DNA of 64,000 nucleotides from Shouchella patagoniensis (GCF_002019705.1 NZ_KV917377.1:246565-310564); one strand, 5' to 3'. Shown: positions 44,073-54,858, counted from the first letter of the stretch. The notes: a model not told the origin generated them from the sequence alone. A program made the numbers and translations.

Positions 44073-44224
44073 CCATTTCACCCTCCATTCTTATGATTTA
44101 CAGGCAAAATGATAAATAAATGATGGTGATAATCATAAATAATAGTAAGAGGAAATCGTACTGTCATTTCTTCTAATATGCTATACTGAAGCCAAAAAGT
44201 TCTTAATAAGTGAGGAGTATATTG

Positions 44225-46354
44225 ATGAAGCTAATCCTCGCAGAAAAACCTTCTGTAGCAAAAAATATCGCAGACGCCTTAAAAATAAAAGGAAAAAAAG
44301 ATGGATATTATGAAGGAACAGAGTATATAGTTACATGGGCTTTTGGACATTTGCTACAACTTTATGATGCAAAGGACTATGACAATAAGTACACAAAGTG
44401 GAGTATGGATAACTTTCCTTTTATTCCAGTGGCCTTTAAGTATAAAGTAAGAACAAAGCAACAGAGACCAGATGCTGGAGCTAAAAAACAATTAACACTT
44501 ATTCACCGCCTTGCTAAAAGAAAAGACGTCATATCGTTAATTTCCGCATGTGATTACGACCGGGAAGGTCAACTTATAGGAGATAGTATTATTTCTAGTT
44601 TAAAAGTAGACAAACCAGTCTTTCGGGTTCTTTTAAATGAATGGACAGAAACTGAAGTATTAAAAGGGTTGCAAGAGGCAAGACCTAATTCAGAATTAGC
44701 TTCTTTAAGAGACGCTGGATTAAGTAGGCAGTGGGCCGATTGGGCAATTGGTATTAATTTAACATCTACCGCTACGTTAAAATATCAAAAAGGTTATGGA
44801 AAGGTAATTAATATTGGGAGGGTACTTTTACCAACATTAAAAATTATCTATGACCGTGACCGAGAAATTGAACAGTTTAAACCAGAACCTTATTATAAAT
44901 TAAAAGCAACCTTTAAGACAATTAGAAATGATCTGTACGAAGGAACATATGCGGTTGACAAAGAGGTTACTTTTCCGAAGAGAGAAACACTGGAACAAAT
45001 TCTTCCTTTATTAAAAAACGCTAAAGGTGTAGTCGCTCACACTAAAAAAACAGAGAAAAGAGAACTACCACCTTTCCTTTTCAATTTATCTCAACTACAA
45101 GGATACATAACGAGTAAGTATAACGGATGGACATCTGATAAAGTGTTAAAGACAGCTCAAAAGCTCTATGAGAAAAAATACATTACGTATCCACGAACCT
45201 CTAGTACTGCTTTAGAAGAGAGTCTTTTTAAGAAGACAGCAGGCGTGCTAAATGCAGTTAAAAAAGGTTTGCCATATGAAGAAGAGATCAAGTTTAGCAA
45301 ATCAAAGCGTGTTTTTAATAATAGTAGAGTTGAAAGTCATAGCGCAATTATTCCAACATATATGGTTCCTAAAAAGTTAAGTAAAGAGGAACAAATTGTA
45401 TATGATGCGATTAAAACGCGCTTTATTGTTCAGTTTATGCCTGCAGCTGTATATGAAGAAACAGAGGTAGTGACGCAAATTTTAGAAACAGAATTGCCTG
45501 GTGTTTTTGTCTCTAAAGGAAGACGCGAACTAGTAGAAGGCTGGAAAAAAGCCGACCCACAAAAGAGTAACGAAAAAATACTCCCATATGTGGTCGAGGG
45601 TGATGAAGTACAAGCTGTTGATGCTGAAATTAGTGATCACAAAACAACAGCTCCTAAACCACACATCGAAAAAACATTGCTTTCTGTCATGGAGACTTGT
45701 GGGAAGAAAATAAACGCTGAAGAAGCAGAGCATTTGTTAAAAGGTTATTCAATTGGTACAGCGGCGACTCGTGCAGATACAATTAAGAAATTAATTGATA
45801 TCGGTTATGTAAATCAAGACCGTAAACAATTACATTGTTCAGAAACTGGGAGAAAATTAGTCGAACAGTTTCCAGGAAGAGATTTATTTGATCTTTCCTT
45901 TACAGGGAAATTGGAGAAGCAATTATTAGAAATAGAAAAAGGAACTGGCAATAAACAAGCTTTTATGAACGAGATCTTTTCATTTATTCAAGAAGCGGTG
46001 GACTTAATCAAAAAAGACGATGGTCCCATTATACAAACAGTTGCATCTAAACAGAGGCAGAGTCATGAAGTACTTGGTAGCTGTCCTCTTTGTGGCAAAG
46101 CGGTAAAAGAGACGAGTAAAGGTTTTGGATGTAGTAACTGGAAAAATGGGTGTACGTTTGTCATTTGGAAAAACGATAAGTTCCTAGCATCATTTAAAAA
46201 AAAGCCTACAAAAACAATGGTTAAAAAGTTGCTTAAAGATGGATTTGCAGAAACAAAGGGTTTAAAATCGAAAAACGGAAAAACGTTTACTGCTAAGTTA
46301 CGCTATCAGCGAAAAGAAAATCAATCAAAATTTAGTTGGGATATCGAGTTTTAA
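44225..46354 (+). CDS. topB: DNA topoisomerase III
   Basis: TopB (709 aa) is a type IA topoisomerase that resolves replication and recombination intermediates. The TOPRIM domain starts with MKLILAEKPSVAKNIADAL and has the acidic ACDYDREGQ. The catalytic Tyr is in KKYITYPRTSS. A C-terminal zinc-finger (CPLCGKAVKETSKGFGCSN..NGC) completes it. ATG 44225 follows GTGAGGAG; 44210 is upstream of the ribosome site. Confidence 0.95.
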   Translation: MKLILAEKPSVAKNIADALKIKGKKDGYYEGTEYIVTWAFGHLLQLYDAKDYDNKYTKWSMDNFPFIPVAFKYKVRTKQQRPDAGAKKQLTLIHRLAKRKDVISLISACDYDREGQLIGDSIISSLKVDKPVFRVLLNEWTETEVLKGLQEARPNSELASLRDAGLSRQWADWAIGINLTSTATLKYQKGYGKVINIGRVLLPTLKIIYDRDREIEQFKPEPYYKLKATFKTIRNDLYEGTYAVDKEVTFPKRETLEQILPLLKNAKGVVAHTKKTEKRELPPFLFNLSQLQGYITSKYNGWTSDKVLKTAQKLYEKKYITYPRTSSTALEESLFKKTAGVLNAVKKGLPYEEEIKFSKSKRVFNNSRVESHSAIIPTYMVPKKLSKEEQIVYDAIKTRFIVQFMPAAVYEETEVVTQILETELPGVFVSKGRRELVEGWKKADPQKSNEKILPYVVEGDEVQAVDAEISDHKTTAPKPHIEKTLLSVMETCGKKINAEEAEHLLKGYSIGTAATRADTIKKLIDIGYVNQDRKQLHCSETGRKLVEQFPGRDLFDLSFTGKLEKQLLEIEKGTGNKQAFMNEIFSFIQEAVDLIKKDDGPIIQTVASKQRQSHEVLGSCPLCGKAVKETSKGFGCSNWKNGCTFVIWKNDKFLASFKKKPTKTMVKKLLKDGFAETKGLKSKNGKTFTAKLRYQRKENQSKFSWDIEF

Positions 46355-46367
46355 TGGAGGGATGAAG

Positions 46368-46805
46368 GTGATTCATTCATTTTTGTTAGATGCTGAGTGG
46401 GATGGGGGACGAAATAGTACAGGCAAGATTGAGGCGGGTAATTTGAAGCAATCCATTTCAATCCCTAGTAGTATGAACGGACCGGGTGTCGGAACGAATC
46501 CAGATGAGATGCTACTTGGCGCAGCTAGTACATGCTTTATTATTACTTATGCTGCAATGTTGGAGCGCTCTGGTATACATGTGGCTTCATTAAAGCTACA
46601 TTCTGAAGCAAAAGTAGATGTGACGGCAAATGTATTTACGTTCCAGTCAATTCATCATCAGCCTACGGTTATACTAGAGCCTGATCAATCCGTGGAAAAA
46701 GCAGAGAAACTTGCACAAAAAGCTGAACAAACGTGCATGATTTCTAGAGCACTTTCAGGAAATGTGGATGTAAGTGTCGAACCACTTGTGAGGATAATTG
46801 AGTAA
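46368..46805 (+). CDS. OsmC/Ohr-family protein
   Basis: The protein (145 aa) has the OsmC fold with the two active-site Cys in GAASTCFIITY and AEQTCMISRAL. NPDEMLLGA before the first Cys is the family loop. Such proteins reduce organic hydroperoxides using a dithiol cofactor. A GTG at 46368 has normal spacing from GGAGGG, while the ATG at 46362 touches it. It lies 14 bp after topB. Confidence 0.85.
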   Translation: MIHSFLLDAEWDGGRNSTGKIEAGNLKQSISIPSSMNGPGVGTNPDEMLLGAASTCFIITYAAMLERSGIHVASLKLHSEAKVDVTANVFTFQSIHHQPTVILEPDQSVEKAEKLAQKAEQTCMISRALSGNVDVSVEPLVRIIE

Positions 46806-46806
46806 C

Positions 46807-46983
46807 ATGAATACGAAAGGAAAGGGTTTACTTGTTTCTAGTTGCACTATACTTATGTTTTTTTTCTTTTTAACAGGGTGTCAGCAGGAAGAACCAGCTC
46901 CTTCACATTCAGGAAAACCACAATCTTATGAAGAGCCCATTCCAGTTATTTTAGAAGAGGAAGAGCCTATCTACATTCAATAA
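46807..46983 (+). CDS. Small lipoprotein (58 aa)
   Basis: The precursor has a lipoprotein signal with lipobox LTGC (MNTKGKGLLVSSCTILMFFFFLTGC) and a 34-residue Pro/Glu-rich tail (EEPAPSHSGKPQ... VILEEEEP). It would be a tiny acidic surface lipoprotein. The ATG at 46807 overlaps the end of the preceding gene closely, with GTGAGGATA upstream. The function is unknown. Confidence 0.7.
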   Translation: MNTKGKGLLVSSCTILMFFFFLTGCQQEEPAPSHSGKPQSYEEPIPVILEEEEPIYIQ

Positions 46984-47027
46984 AGGTCGTGAACTCCACA
47001 AAGTAGAGTTTTTATAAGCAACGGAAG

Positions 47028-47067
47028 GGCTAGTTGAAGTTCGGTATATACCGGACTTTGGCTAGCC
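47028..47067 (+). other. Long near-symmetric hairpin in a 319-bp gap
   Basis: GGCTAG, AAGT and CGGTA on one arm pair in order with TACCG, ACTT and CTAGCC on the other, with single or triple mismatched spacers, giving a 40-base imperfect palindrome. It is followed by AATTTTCG, so it may act as a terminator for the lipoprotein operon. Otherwise the gap 46984-47302 has only the minus-strand terminator at 47222-47267. Confidence 0.5.
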
Positions 47068-47221
47068 AATTTTCGTTTAATCCAATGATACGTGCACGAA
47101 TTCAAGACTCATGAAGGGGGTTTACCTTATTCAAAATTAGGAAGCAACAGTTTATTAATATGTTGTCTTCACACGAGGCTTTTTTATACATACTTTTAAG
47201 ATAGGTTTTTTTGACCATACA

Positions 47222-47267
47222 AAACACCCCAAAGTTAAGTTTTTTAGACTTTAACATTTGGGGTGCC
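47222..47267 (-). terminator. Terminator of the transglycosylase gene
   Basis: CACCCCAAA (47225-47233) pairs with TTTGGGGTG (47257-47265), continued by TTAA pairs inside. Read on the minus strand it follows the transglycosylase stop by about 36 bp. Confidence 0.7.
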
Positions 47268-47302
47268 ACTCCTTGATATAAGCGAGTAATTGGGTTGCAT
47301 CT

Positions 47303-47926
47303 TTATTCTGCATGGTTCTGAAAAGGGATACTAATTAATTCGTATCCTTGTTCAATATACGTTTGGTAATAGTTTAATACTTCTTCAACATAATCTTCGC
47401 TTTTGTTGTAAGAGAATAAAGCTTGTTCAAAGTCTCCTTCGGTTGCGCCGTGATCGGCCAAATACCGAGCAGCTGCATGGGCAGAGTCATTTAAATCAAA
47501 TGGATCTGCTTGACCCGTCCCCTTCGCATCCGTACCATAGCCTTGATGTTCTTCGATTAAGAAGGTATCTGTAATATCAGTCTCTTCATCGATATTACCG
47601 ATGTCATCAACCCCAGGATACGTCCAACCCACCCAAGTACGGGGCATAAATTGAAAGTGCCCTAATGCACCTACTGGACTGACTAGAGGATCCATTGTTG
47701 AAAAAATAGTTTCTACACGATGTACAGAGGCGAGGAGTTCCCAAGGGATTCCATATTCATCAGACGCTTCTTGATAAATTGGTACATATTCTTCTGGGAT
47801 TTGGTTTTCCGCGATCATTGTTTTATAGACGCCTTGGCGAAATCGATCATTTTGTTCAAACAATAAAACGATAATGATTACACTCATAACACCAAGAAGC
47901 GCAATGGAATAGAGCCATTTCCGCAT
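47303..47926 (-). CDS. Membrane-anchored lytic transglycosylase (SLT domain)
   Basis: The protein (207 aa) has an N-terminal anchor (WLYSIALLGVMSVIIIVLLF) and a transglycosylase domain. The catalytic Glu is in SVHRVETIFS, and GALGHFQFMPRTW is the family S/GxGxxQxMPxTW motif. AAARYLADHGA and the final FSYNKSEDYVEEVLNYYQTYI fit the SLT_2/MltB-like group. It cleaves peptidoglycan strands outside the membrane. ATG is at 47926. Confidence 0.9.
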   Translation of the reverse strand: MRKWLYSIALLGVMSVIIIVLLFEQNDRFRQGVYKTMIAENQIPEEYVPIYQEASDEYGIPWELLASVHRVETIFSTMDPLVSPVGALGHFQFMPRTWVGWTYPGVDDIGNIDEETDITDTFLIEEHQGYGTDAKGTGQADPFDLNDSAHAAARYLADHGATEGDFEQALFSYNKSEDYVEEVLNYYQTYIEQGYELISIPFQNHAE

Positions 47927-48053
47927 CTGCTTAGTCTCTCCCTATAATAAATTACATTTCTAATACTATCACGACAAACAATAATTTTACACTATAGTTT
48001 CGTTTCAACTAAAACGAAATTGGGAATGAGAGTGTAGAAAACGAGGTGGAAGC

Positions 48054-49355
48054 GTGAAGACAGATGTACTCATTATCGGTGGTGGAGTAGCAGGATTAAC
48101 GCTTGCTATCAAATTAGTAAAACGCAATATTAAAGTGGCAGTAGTAGAGAAAGACCCCACGCTCGGAAAAGTGTATAAAGGAGAATTAATTCAACCAAAA
48201 ACAATTCAAATATTTGATCGGTTAGGGATGTTACAACAGTTCAAGGAAGAATGGAATGAATTCTCTGATATAGGTATAACGGAATTTAATCAAGAGAAAA
48301 AACCATTGCTTGAACAAACCATGTCTTATAGTCTTTTAAAAAATCCATATAATTACGCGGCTATGATGCCACATAGTTTAATAAAAGCAAAACTAATGAA
48401 CGAAGCAAAACAGTATAGCACGTATACAAGTTTTCAGCCCGCTACATTTCAAAGGCTGGAAAATGAGCATAAGGCGATCATTAAAAAAGATGGTGAGGAA
48501 CAAGCAATTGAAGCAAATTATATTATTGGGGCAGAGGGCCTGTCCTCGAAGATTCGTACCCACATTGGAGCTAGTAGATCTAGAGAATTATATAATCACG
48601 ACTTCTTAACCGTTTCATTTTCAGGTCCAAGTGAGTTACGTATTGGTGAGATGATCTCTACTCAAGATCGATTTCTTGGCTTATTCCCTTTACCAAACAA
48701 CGACGTACGCACCGTCTATTTGGTCCGAAAAGGTGAGTTTAAGGAAATGAGAAAGCGATCACTAGAAGAGTTTTACAGCCGCTATCTTTCTTTATATCCA
48801 GAGTTGGATGGGTATGTACAAAAGGTACAAAGTTGGAAAGACATTCAGTTAATGGTTCCGATAAAACAACACGCAAGCCATTATGTGAAAGACCATTTTG
48901 CGCTTATAGGTGATGCAGCGCATAGTGTTCATCCTATGGCAGGTGAAGGGATGAATTTAGCTATACAAGATGCCGATGTGCTGGGAGAATTGATCGGAGA
49001 TATGTATGAAGCAAATCAACAATTTCATACAAGCTGGTTGACACAGTATGAGCTTGTAAGAAGAAAGCGTGTGTCGGCGGTTCAGAGTTTATCCCATTTG
49101 GGGGGCCTCGTCTATGGACGAAGTGGCTCGTTATGGCAACGAAACCGATCGTTTTTAATTAAACGACTTGCACAGAACAAAACGCTATTAAGCAAATATA
49201 TGTTTACTATTTCCGGCTTAGGAATTTGGCCTTTTTCCATCAATGATGGGAAGCGTCTATTCAAATCGGAAAATGAACGGTATCTTCAACAAAAAATGAA
49301 TAAGCGAACATTTACAGAAGAAGAGGATTATCCTTGGAAAAAGAAGATGAGGTGA
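48054..49355 (+). CDS. FAD-dependent monooxygenase
   Basis: The protein (433 aa) is a group A flavin monooxygenase (UbiH/PHBH type): the dinucleotide motif VLIIGGGVAGLTLAIKL at the start, the GAEGLSSKIRTHIG (DG-like) region and the FAD ribityl motif FALIGDAAHSVHPMAGEGMN. It would hydroxylate an aromatic or isoprenoid-like substrate. A GTG start follows GAGGTGGAAGC. A methyltransferase gene starts 4 bp after the stop, so the two enzymes likely act on one product. Confidence 0.88.
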   Translation: MKTDVLIIGGGVAGLTLAIKLVKRNIKVAVVEKDPTLGKVYKGELIQPKTIQIFDRLGMLQQFKEEWNEFSDIGITEFNQEKKPLLEQTMSYSLLKNPYNYAAMMPHSLIKAKLMNEAKQYSTYTSFQPATFQRLENEHKAIIKKDGEEQAIEANYIIGAEGLSSKIRTHIGASRSRELYNHDFLTVSFSGPSELRIGEMISTQDRFLGLFPLPNNDVRTVYLVRKGEFKEMRKRSLEEFYSRYLSLYPELDGYVQKVQSWKDIQLMVPIKQHASHYVKDHFALIGDAAHSVHPMAGEGMNLAIQDADVLGELIGDMYEANQQFHTSWLTQYELVRRKRVSAVQSLSHLGGLVYGRSGSLWQRNRSFLIKRLAQNKTLLSKYMFTISGLGIWPFSINDGKRLFKSENERYLQQKMNKRTFTEEEDYPWKKKMR

Positions 49356-49359
49356 ATAG

Positions 49360-50343
49360 ATGGCGATTGGTGAATATTTAAAAGTGTGGAATGCGAGAAA
49401 ATGGATGAAGCAAACAGAGCCATTCCTACAAACTTGGCATGCTCACTTAGGATATAGTTTAGATTTATTTCAGCATTTTAAGCGAAGTTCAGCTGTTGAG
49501 AAAGTAGCAAAAATATATGATTTAGATGAGACACTTTTAAAAAGGTGGGTTGAAGTCGGAATAGCGGTAGGTCATTTAGAGCAAAAAAGAGGAAAGAAAG
49601 TTCGCACGAAACGAAAAATAATAAAATACTTAACAAAGGAAAGCAATCAGTCAGTAGGTGTATTGCTCGAAGAAATGTTCGAATTGCATATCCCAACATT
49701 GCTTAGCTATAAGAAGCAGCTCTCAAAAAAAGAAACTGAAAATGGACCTGAAATGGCAGATATGGTTGCAGAAACATCTAGTTTATTAGAAACATTAACA
49801 TTACCAAAAGTGACTACTGTGTTAAAGACAAGAAAGGTCAAATCAGTTCTTGATGTTGGTTGTGGTTATGGCGGATATTTAAAGCGGCTAGCAGGCAAAT
49901 TTCCAAAGATTCAATTCGATGGAATTGAAGTCGATCAAGATGTGTGTACACGAGCCGTTGAAAGCAATCATTTTGATAATGTTCAAATTGCCCAAGGCGA
50001 TTTTTATGAAATAACACCAGAACAACCATATGATGCAGTGATGCTTAACAACATTCTTTACTATTTCCCAGTAAAAGAAAGACTCTCCATGTTAAAGCGA
50101 GCATCCTCCATAGTGAACAAAAATGGAACGTTAATTGTCATTTCACCAATAGCTGACGGAAAACACGGGAAACGTTTTGCGAGCGCTTTTAATAGTTTTA
50201 TGACCGCTCATGAAGAGATGCATCCTTTGCCTACCAAAAAAGAATTAATTGAATCAGCACGTAAAGCTGGATTTAAGTTTATTGAAGCTAAGCCGGTAGT
50301 AAAAGAGGGCGGTTGGTATATGCTTACGTTTCTTCATAAATAG
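49360..50343 (+). CDS. SAM-dependent methyltransferase paired with the monooxygenase
   Basis: The protein (327 aa) has a helical N-terminal domain (1-140) of the dimerisation type found in small-molecule O-methyltransferases, then a Rossmann fold: motif I SVLDVGCGYGGYLKRL (about 165-180), acidic FDGIEVDQDVCTRA, and YDAVMLNNILYYF. A final GGWYMLTFLHK ends it. Hydroxylation followed by methylation is the suggested order. ATG follows GAGGTGAATAG. No other pathway gene is adjacent. Confidence 0.85.
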   Translation: MAIGEYLKVWNARKWMKQTEPFLQTWHAHLGYSLDLFQHFKRSSAVEKVAKIYDLDETLLKRWVEVGIAVGHLEQKRGKKVRTKRKIIKYLTKESNQSVGVLLEEMFELHIPTLLSYKKQLSKKETENGPEMADMVAETSSLLETLTLPKVTTVLKTRKVKSVLDVGCGYGGYLKRLAGKFPKIQFDGIEVDQDVCTRAVESNHFDNVQIAQGDFYEITPEQPYDAVMLNNILYYFPVKERLSMLKRASSIVNKNGTLIVISPIADGKHGKRFASAFNSFMTAHEEMHPLPTKKELIESARKAGFKFIEAKPVVKEGGWYMLTFLHK

Positions 50344-50466
50344 AATAAAAAAGTAAACAAAGAGACTCTTTTATAGAAGGCAGCATGAAAAAGGGTGGGA
50401 GCCAAGCTGAAAAAGAGAACTAATAAGGGTTAAAAAAACGCGGGTGAACAGCCTGCAACACTCGAA

Positions 50467-50480
50467 AGAAAGCGCTTTAT
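50467..50480. promoter_or_regulatory. cre-like site 1 upstream of odhA
   Basis: AGAAAGCGCTTTAT has a perfect 10-bp palindromic core AAAGCGCTTT close to the CcpA cre consensus TGWAANCGNTNWCA. The gap 50344-50710 has no ORF I can support. Confidence 0.35.
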
Positions 50481-50645
50481 GACGAAATAGGCAGAATCCT
50501 CGATAAAAAAGCTAGATTTTCGTGCGCAAACGCGCTAAAATTTAAGTGACCAATTTCCTCTCGGTTTTTAAGTTATTTTGTATCTTTTAAAGATGACTAG
50601 AAGCGAAATTTTTGAGTAAACCGCTGGGAAATGGTAATATAGTTC

Positions 50646-50659
50646 TGTAAGCGCTTGAA
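50646..50659. promoter_or_regulatory. cre-like site 2 upstream of odhA
   Basis: TGTAAGCGCTTGAA matches the first 11 positions of the CcpA cre consensus, 52 bp before the odhA start. The last C of the consensus is missing. Confidence 0.4.
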
Positions 50660-50710
50660 AATAGACGTTCGCAAATAGTGCGAACAATCGTTGTAGGAGG
50701 TTTAAATCAC

Positions 50711-53548
50711 ATGTCCAGCAAGGAACACAGCCCGGAAAAGCCTTGGCAGGAATTTTATGGTCCTAACCTTGGAGTCGTGATTGAGCTGTATGAGCAATAT
50801 GCGGAAGACCCGAACTCCGTGGATGAAGAAACACGTGCTCACTTTGAAAAATGGGGCCCGCCAGCTTTAGAGGAGAAAGTCAGCTCGTCTAACGCAAGTG
50901 AAGCAGGTGCAATCGGGGCGGACATGATAAATGCAGTCGTAGGAGCGGTGAAGCTGGCCGAATTTATTCGTGCCAAAGGTCACTTAGCGTCAGATATTCA
51001 ACCGATTTGGAAAAATCATAAGAATGATGATCTGCTAAGCTATGAGCGTTTTAATGTAACGGAAAATGAGTTAAGGAAAGTGCCAGTCAAATTGATTTGC
51101 CCAGATGCACCTTCTAATGTAACGAATGGGCTTCAGGCAATTGAACATTTGCGCAATGTGTACACAAAAACAATGGCAGTTGAATTTGGTCATGTGCAAG
51201 ACGAAGAAGAGCGGGAGTGGCTGCGTCGAAAAATAGAGTCACAAACGTATGCTGATCAACTTTCTCAAGAAGACAAGCGAGCACTACTTGAACGGTTAAC
51301 TTCAGTAGAAGGTTTTGAGAAATTTATCCACCGTACATTCGTTGGGCAAAAACGCTTTTCCATTGAAGGTGTAGATGCTTTAGTACCGATGCTTGATAAA
51401 GCTATTGGAGAAGTAAGAAAAGAAAAAACGGACCATGTCATGATCGGTATGGCGCATAGAGGACGACTAAATGTGCTTGCTCATACATTAGGAAAACCGT
51501 TTAAAGCCATTTTTGCAGAGTTCTTGCAAGCTCCGAATAAACTCATTGCACCGTCTGAAGGTCTTGGAGAAACGTATACAGGCTGGACTGGCGATGTGAA
51601 ATATCATTTAGGAGCAGATCGGCAAATTTCTGATGATGACCAAGATGAGACAATCGTTTCTTTAGCAAATAACCCGAGTCATTTGGAATTTGTATCACCT
51701 ATTGTGGAAGGGTATGCACGTGCAGCTCAGGAAGACCGCAGTCAAAAGGGTGTTCCGATGCAAGATACGACACGAGCATATTCCATTCTTATTCATGGAG
51801 ATGCCGCATTTCCTGGTCAAGGAATTGTAACTGAAACGTTAAACTTGGGTAGACTTAATGGCTACCATGTTGGTGGATCGTTGCATATCATCGCTAATAA
51901 TAATATTGGGTATACAACAGAAACGTATGATTCACGTTCAACTACATACGCGAGTGACCCGGCAAAAGGATTTGAAGTGCCAATTGTGCATGTCAATGCA
52001 GATGATGCAGAAGCGTGTGTAAAGGCGGTTCAATTTGCGGTTGAGTATCGTCGTCAGTTCAAAAAAGACTTTTTGATTGATTTGATTGGTTATAGACGTT
52101 TTGGTCACAACGAAGGTGATGAGCCTGCAGTCACACAACCCGATCTATATACACAAATCCGTAAACATCCGACTGCTCGGGCCATTTATGCTGAACAGCT
52201 AAATAAAGAGAGCGTTATCTCTGCTGAAGATGCTAAAAAACTAGATAATGACATGTATGACTATCTGCTTGAAGAGTACAACAAAGTGAATGCAGATAAA
52301 ACAGAACGGAAATATGAACTTAGTCCGCCTGATTTCATAGTAGACGGATTACCGAAAATTAAAACAGGTATTGAAAAAGACAAGCTAATTTCATTTAATG
52401 AGCAATTACTGGAATGGCCAGAAACATTTAAACCAAACCAAAAGCTTGAAAAAATCTTACAAAGACGTGCGAAAGCGTTTGATGGGGATGGTAGCATCGA
52501 TTGGGGCTTAGCAGAAGTACTTTCTTTTGCTTCGATTATTCATGATGGTACACCGATTCGTTTGAGTGGTCAAGATACAGAAAGAGGAACATTTGCACAC
52601 CGTCATCTTGTTCTTCATGACAGAGAGACTAATGAAACCTATACACCTTTACAATCTTTTGAGGATGCGAATGCTTCTTTTGCAGTTTATAATAGTCCTC
52701 TTTCAGAGCAAGCTTGTGTAGGTTTTGAATACGGATACAATGTATTTTCCAAAGAAACCCTTGTTCTTTGGGAAGCGCAGTTTGGTGATTTTGTTAACGG
52801 TGCACAAGTGATTTTTGACCAATGGGTTTCCGCAGCGCGTGCTAAGTGGGGTCAAAAATCCGGGTTGGTCATTTTGCTTCCTCATGGTTACGAAGGAGCA
52901 GGTCCTGAACATTCAAGTGGTCGTGTGGAGCGGTTCTTAAGTTCTGCCGCTGAAAACAACTGGACGATTGCTAACTGTACATCTGCTGCCCAATATTTCC
53001 ATATACTACGTCGCCAAGCGAAAATACTACAAAAGAATACCGTGCGACCATTGATCATCATGACACCAAAAAGTTTGTTGCGAAACCAAGCAATTGCTTC
53101 TGAAACGTCTATGTTTACTGAAGGTGAATTTCAATCCATTATGGAAGAACCAAACCTTGGGAAAAATAGAGAAGCGGTTAAACGAATTATTCTTTGTAGT
53201 GGAAAATTGGCTGTGGAACTTCAGGATTACGTCAAGAAAAACGACGAAGACTGGAGTTGGGTACACATTATTCGTGTTGAGGAATTATATCCATTCCCAA
53301 GACGTGCGATACGTGAACTATTAAAAGAGTTTCCTAATTTAGAAGAAGTCAAATGGGTTCAAGAAGAGCCGAAGAATATGGGCGCATGGACGTTTATGGA
53401 GCCTCGTATTCTAGAAATCCTTCCGCAAGATGTTCCACTTAGTTACATTGGTAGGACTCATCGTTCTAGCCCGGCTGAAGGCGTATCAAACGCACATAAG
53501 TTGGAACAAAAACGCATCATTTCGGAGTCATTGACCCGCAAAAACTAA
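50711..53548 (+). CDS. odhA: 2-oxoglutarate dehydrogenase E1 component
   Basis: OdhA (945 aa) decarboxylates 2-oxoglutarate with thiamine diphosphate in the TCA cycle. Motifs: [20 protein letters not shown] at the N-terminus, [31 protein letters not shown] and [17 protein letters not shown] (ThDP-binding), and the later [26 protein letters not shown] 50711 follows TAGGAGGTTTAAATCAC; the frame from 50678 is too early. odhB starts 14 bp after the stop. Confidence 0.97.
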   Translation: MSSKEHSPEKPWQEFYGPNLGVVIELYEQYAEDPNSVDEETRAHFEKWGPPALEEKVSSSNASEAGAIGADMINAVVGAVKLAEFIRAKGHLASDIQPIWKNHKNDDLLSYERFNVTENELRKVPVKLICPDAPSNVTNGLQAIEHLRNVYTKTMAVEFGHVQDEEEREWLRRKIESQTYADQLSQEDKRALLERLTSVEGFEKFIHRTFVGQKRFSIEGVDALVPMLDKAIGEVRKEKTDHVMIGMAHRGRLNVLAHTLGKPFKAIFAEFLQAPNKLIAPSEGLGETYTGWTGDVKYHLGADRQISDDDQDETIVSLANNPSHLEFVSPIVEGYARAAQEDRSQKGVPMQDTTRAYSILIHGDAAFPGQGIVTETLNLGRLNGYHVGGSLHIIANNNIGYTTETYDSRSTTYASDPAKGFEVPIVHVNADDAEACVKAVQFAVEYRRQFKKDFLIDLIGYRRFGHNEGDEPAVTQPDLYTQIRKHPTARAIYAEQLNKESVISAEDAKKLDNDMYDYLLEEYNKVNADKTERKYELSPPDFIVDGLPKIKTGIEKDKLISFNEQLLEWPETFKPNQKLEKILQRRAKAFDGDGSIDWGLAEVLSFASIIHDGTPIRLSGQDTERGTFAHRHLVLHDRETNETYTPLQSFEDANASFAVYNSPLSEQACVGFEYGYNVFSKETLVLWEAQFGDFVNGAQVIFDQWVSAARAKWGQKSGLVILLPHGYEGAGPEHSSGRVERFLSSAAENNWTIANCTSAAQYFHILRRQAKILQKNTVRPLIIMTPKSLLRNQAIASETSMFTEGEFQSIMEEPNLGKNREAVKRIILCSGKLAVELQDYVKKNDEDWSWVHIIRVEELYPFPRRAIRELLKEFPNLEEVKWVQEEPKNMGAWTFMEPRILEILPQDVPLSYIGRTHRSSPAEGVSNAHKLEQKRIISESLTRKN

Positions 53549-53562
53549 GGAGGCTTTTTGAA

Positions 53563-54819
53563 GTGACTGAAATTAAAGTACCAGAACTAGGAGAATCGAT
53601 TACAGAAGGAACGATCTCACAGTGGCTTAAAGAAGTAGGCGACTATGTTGAACAAGGCGATTTTATCGCAGAACTTGAGACAGATAAAGTAAATGCAGAA
53701 ATACCTGTTGAAACATCTGGTGTTATTAAGGAATTCAAACGTGAGCCAGGTGATACGGTTGAAATTGGCGAGGTAATCGCTATTATTGATGAAAGTGGTA
53801 CTGCAGGTGGAGAGTCATCTTCTTCCGAAAGCAAATCCGAAGAGAAAAAAGAAGAGCCTAAAGAAGAAAAGAAACCTGAAAAAGAAGAAGTGAGAAGTGA
53901 GGAAGAAGAATCTACAAGCAACAATCGCCCACTTGCATCTCCTGCGGCTCGTAAATTAGCTCGTGAAAAAGGGATTTCGCTTGATTCAATTACACCAACA
54001 GATCCGACAGGTAAAATTCGCCGTCAAGACATAGAGGCACATACTCAAAAACCGAAAAAAGAAGAAGCTCCTAAACAAAGCAAACAACCAGAAACGAATA
54101 ATACTGGGGAAGTTGGTAAGCCAGTAGAGCGGGAGAAAATGTCGCGTCGCAGACAAACGATCGCTAAACGTCTAGTTGAAGTTCAACAAACATCAGCGAT
54201 GCTAACAACGTTTAATGAAGTTGATATGACTGCTGTTATGGATTTGCGTAAGCGTCGCAAAGATGCATTTTTAGATAAAAACGGTGTGAAATTAGGGTTT
54301 ATGTCTTTCTTTACGAAAGCAGTTGTTGGTGCCCTTAAAGAATTCCCATTATTAAACGCGGAAATTCAAGGTGATGAGCTATTAATTAAGAAATTTTATG
54401 ATATTGGAATCGCTGTATCAACAGATACAGGCCTTGTCGTGCCAGTCTTACGTGACGCAGACCGTCTAGGTTTTGCAGGTATTGAAAAAGGCATTGGTGA
54501 ACTCGGTAAAAAAGCACGAGATAATAAATTACAACTTGGAGATATGCAAGGAGGAACGTTTACCATTACAAATGGTGGAGTGTTTGGTTCCCTTTGGTCA
54601 ACGCCGATTTTAAATGCGCCTCAAGTAGGTATTTTAGGTATGCACAAGATTCAAATGCGTCCAGTAGCGATTGATAATGAACGTTTTGAAAATCGTCCAA
54701 TGATGTATTTAGCATTATCATATGATCACCGTATTGTTGATGGTAAAGAAGCAGTAAGTTTCCTTGTAAAAGTAAAAGAATTAATTGAGGATCCAGAACA
54801 GCTGTTACTTGAAGGTTAA
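53563..54819 (+). CDS. odhB: Dihydrolipoyl succinyltransferase (E2 of 2-oxoglutarate dehydrogenase)
   Basis: OdhB (418 aa) has an N-terminal lipoyl domain with the lipoylated Lys in ETDKVN (about residue 43), a Glu/Lys-rich linker, the E3-binding domain ([28 protein letters not shown]), and a catalytic domain ending in [13 protein letters not shown] with the His-Asp pair. A GTG start follows CTAAGGAGGC. E3 is not encoded here; it is probably shared with other complexes. Confidence 0.96.
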   Translation: MTEIKVPELGESITEGTISQWLKEVGDYVEQGDFIAELETDKVNAEIPVETSGVIKEFKREPGDTVEIGEVIAIIDESGTAGGESSSSESKSEEKKEEPKEEKKPEKEEVRSEEEESTSNNRPLASPAARKLAREKGISLDSITPTDPTGKIRRQDIEAHTQKPKKEEAPKQSKQPETNNTGEVGKPVEREKMSRRRQTIAKRLVEVQQTSAMLTTFNEVDMTAVMDLRKRRKDAFLDKNGVKLGFMSFFTKAVVGALKEFPLLNAEIQGDELLIKKFYDIGIAVSTDTGLVVPVLRDADRLGFAGIEKGIGELGKKARDNKLQLGDMQGGTFTITNGGVFGSLWSTPILNAPQVGILGMHKIQMRPVAIDNERFENRPMMYLALSYDHRIVDGKEAVSFLVKVKELIEDPEQLLLEG

Positions 54820-54831
54820 TAGTCGAATTGA

Positions 54832-54858
54832 AGAGGCTAGCTTGCTGGCCTCTTTTCT
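54832..54858 (+). terminator. Rho-independent terminator of odhAB
   Basis: AAGAGGC pairs with GCCTCTT over TAGCTTGCTG, followed by a T-rich run. Confidence 0.85.
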
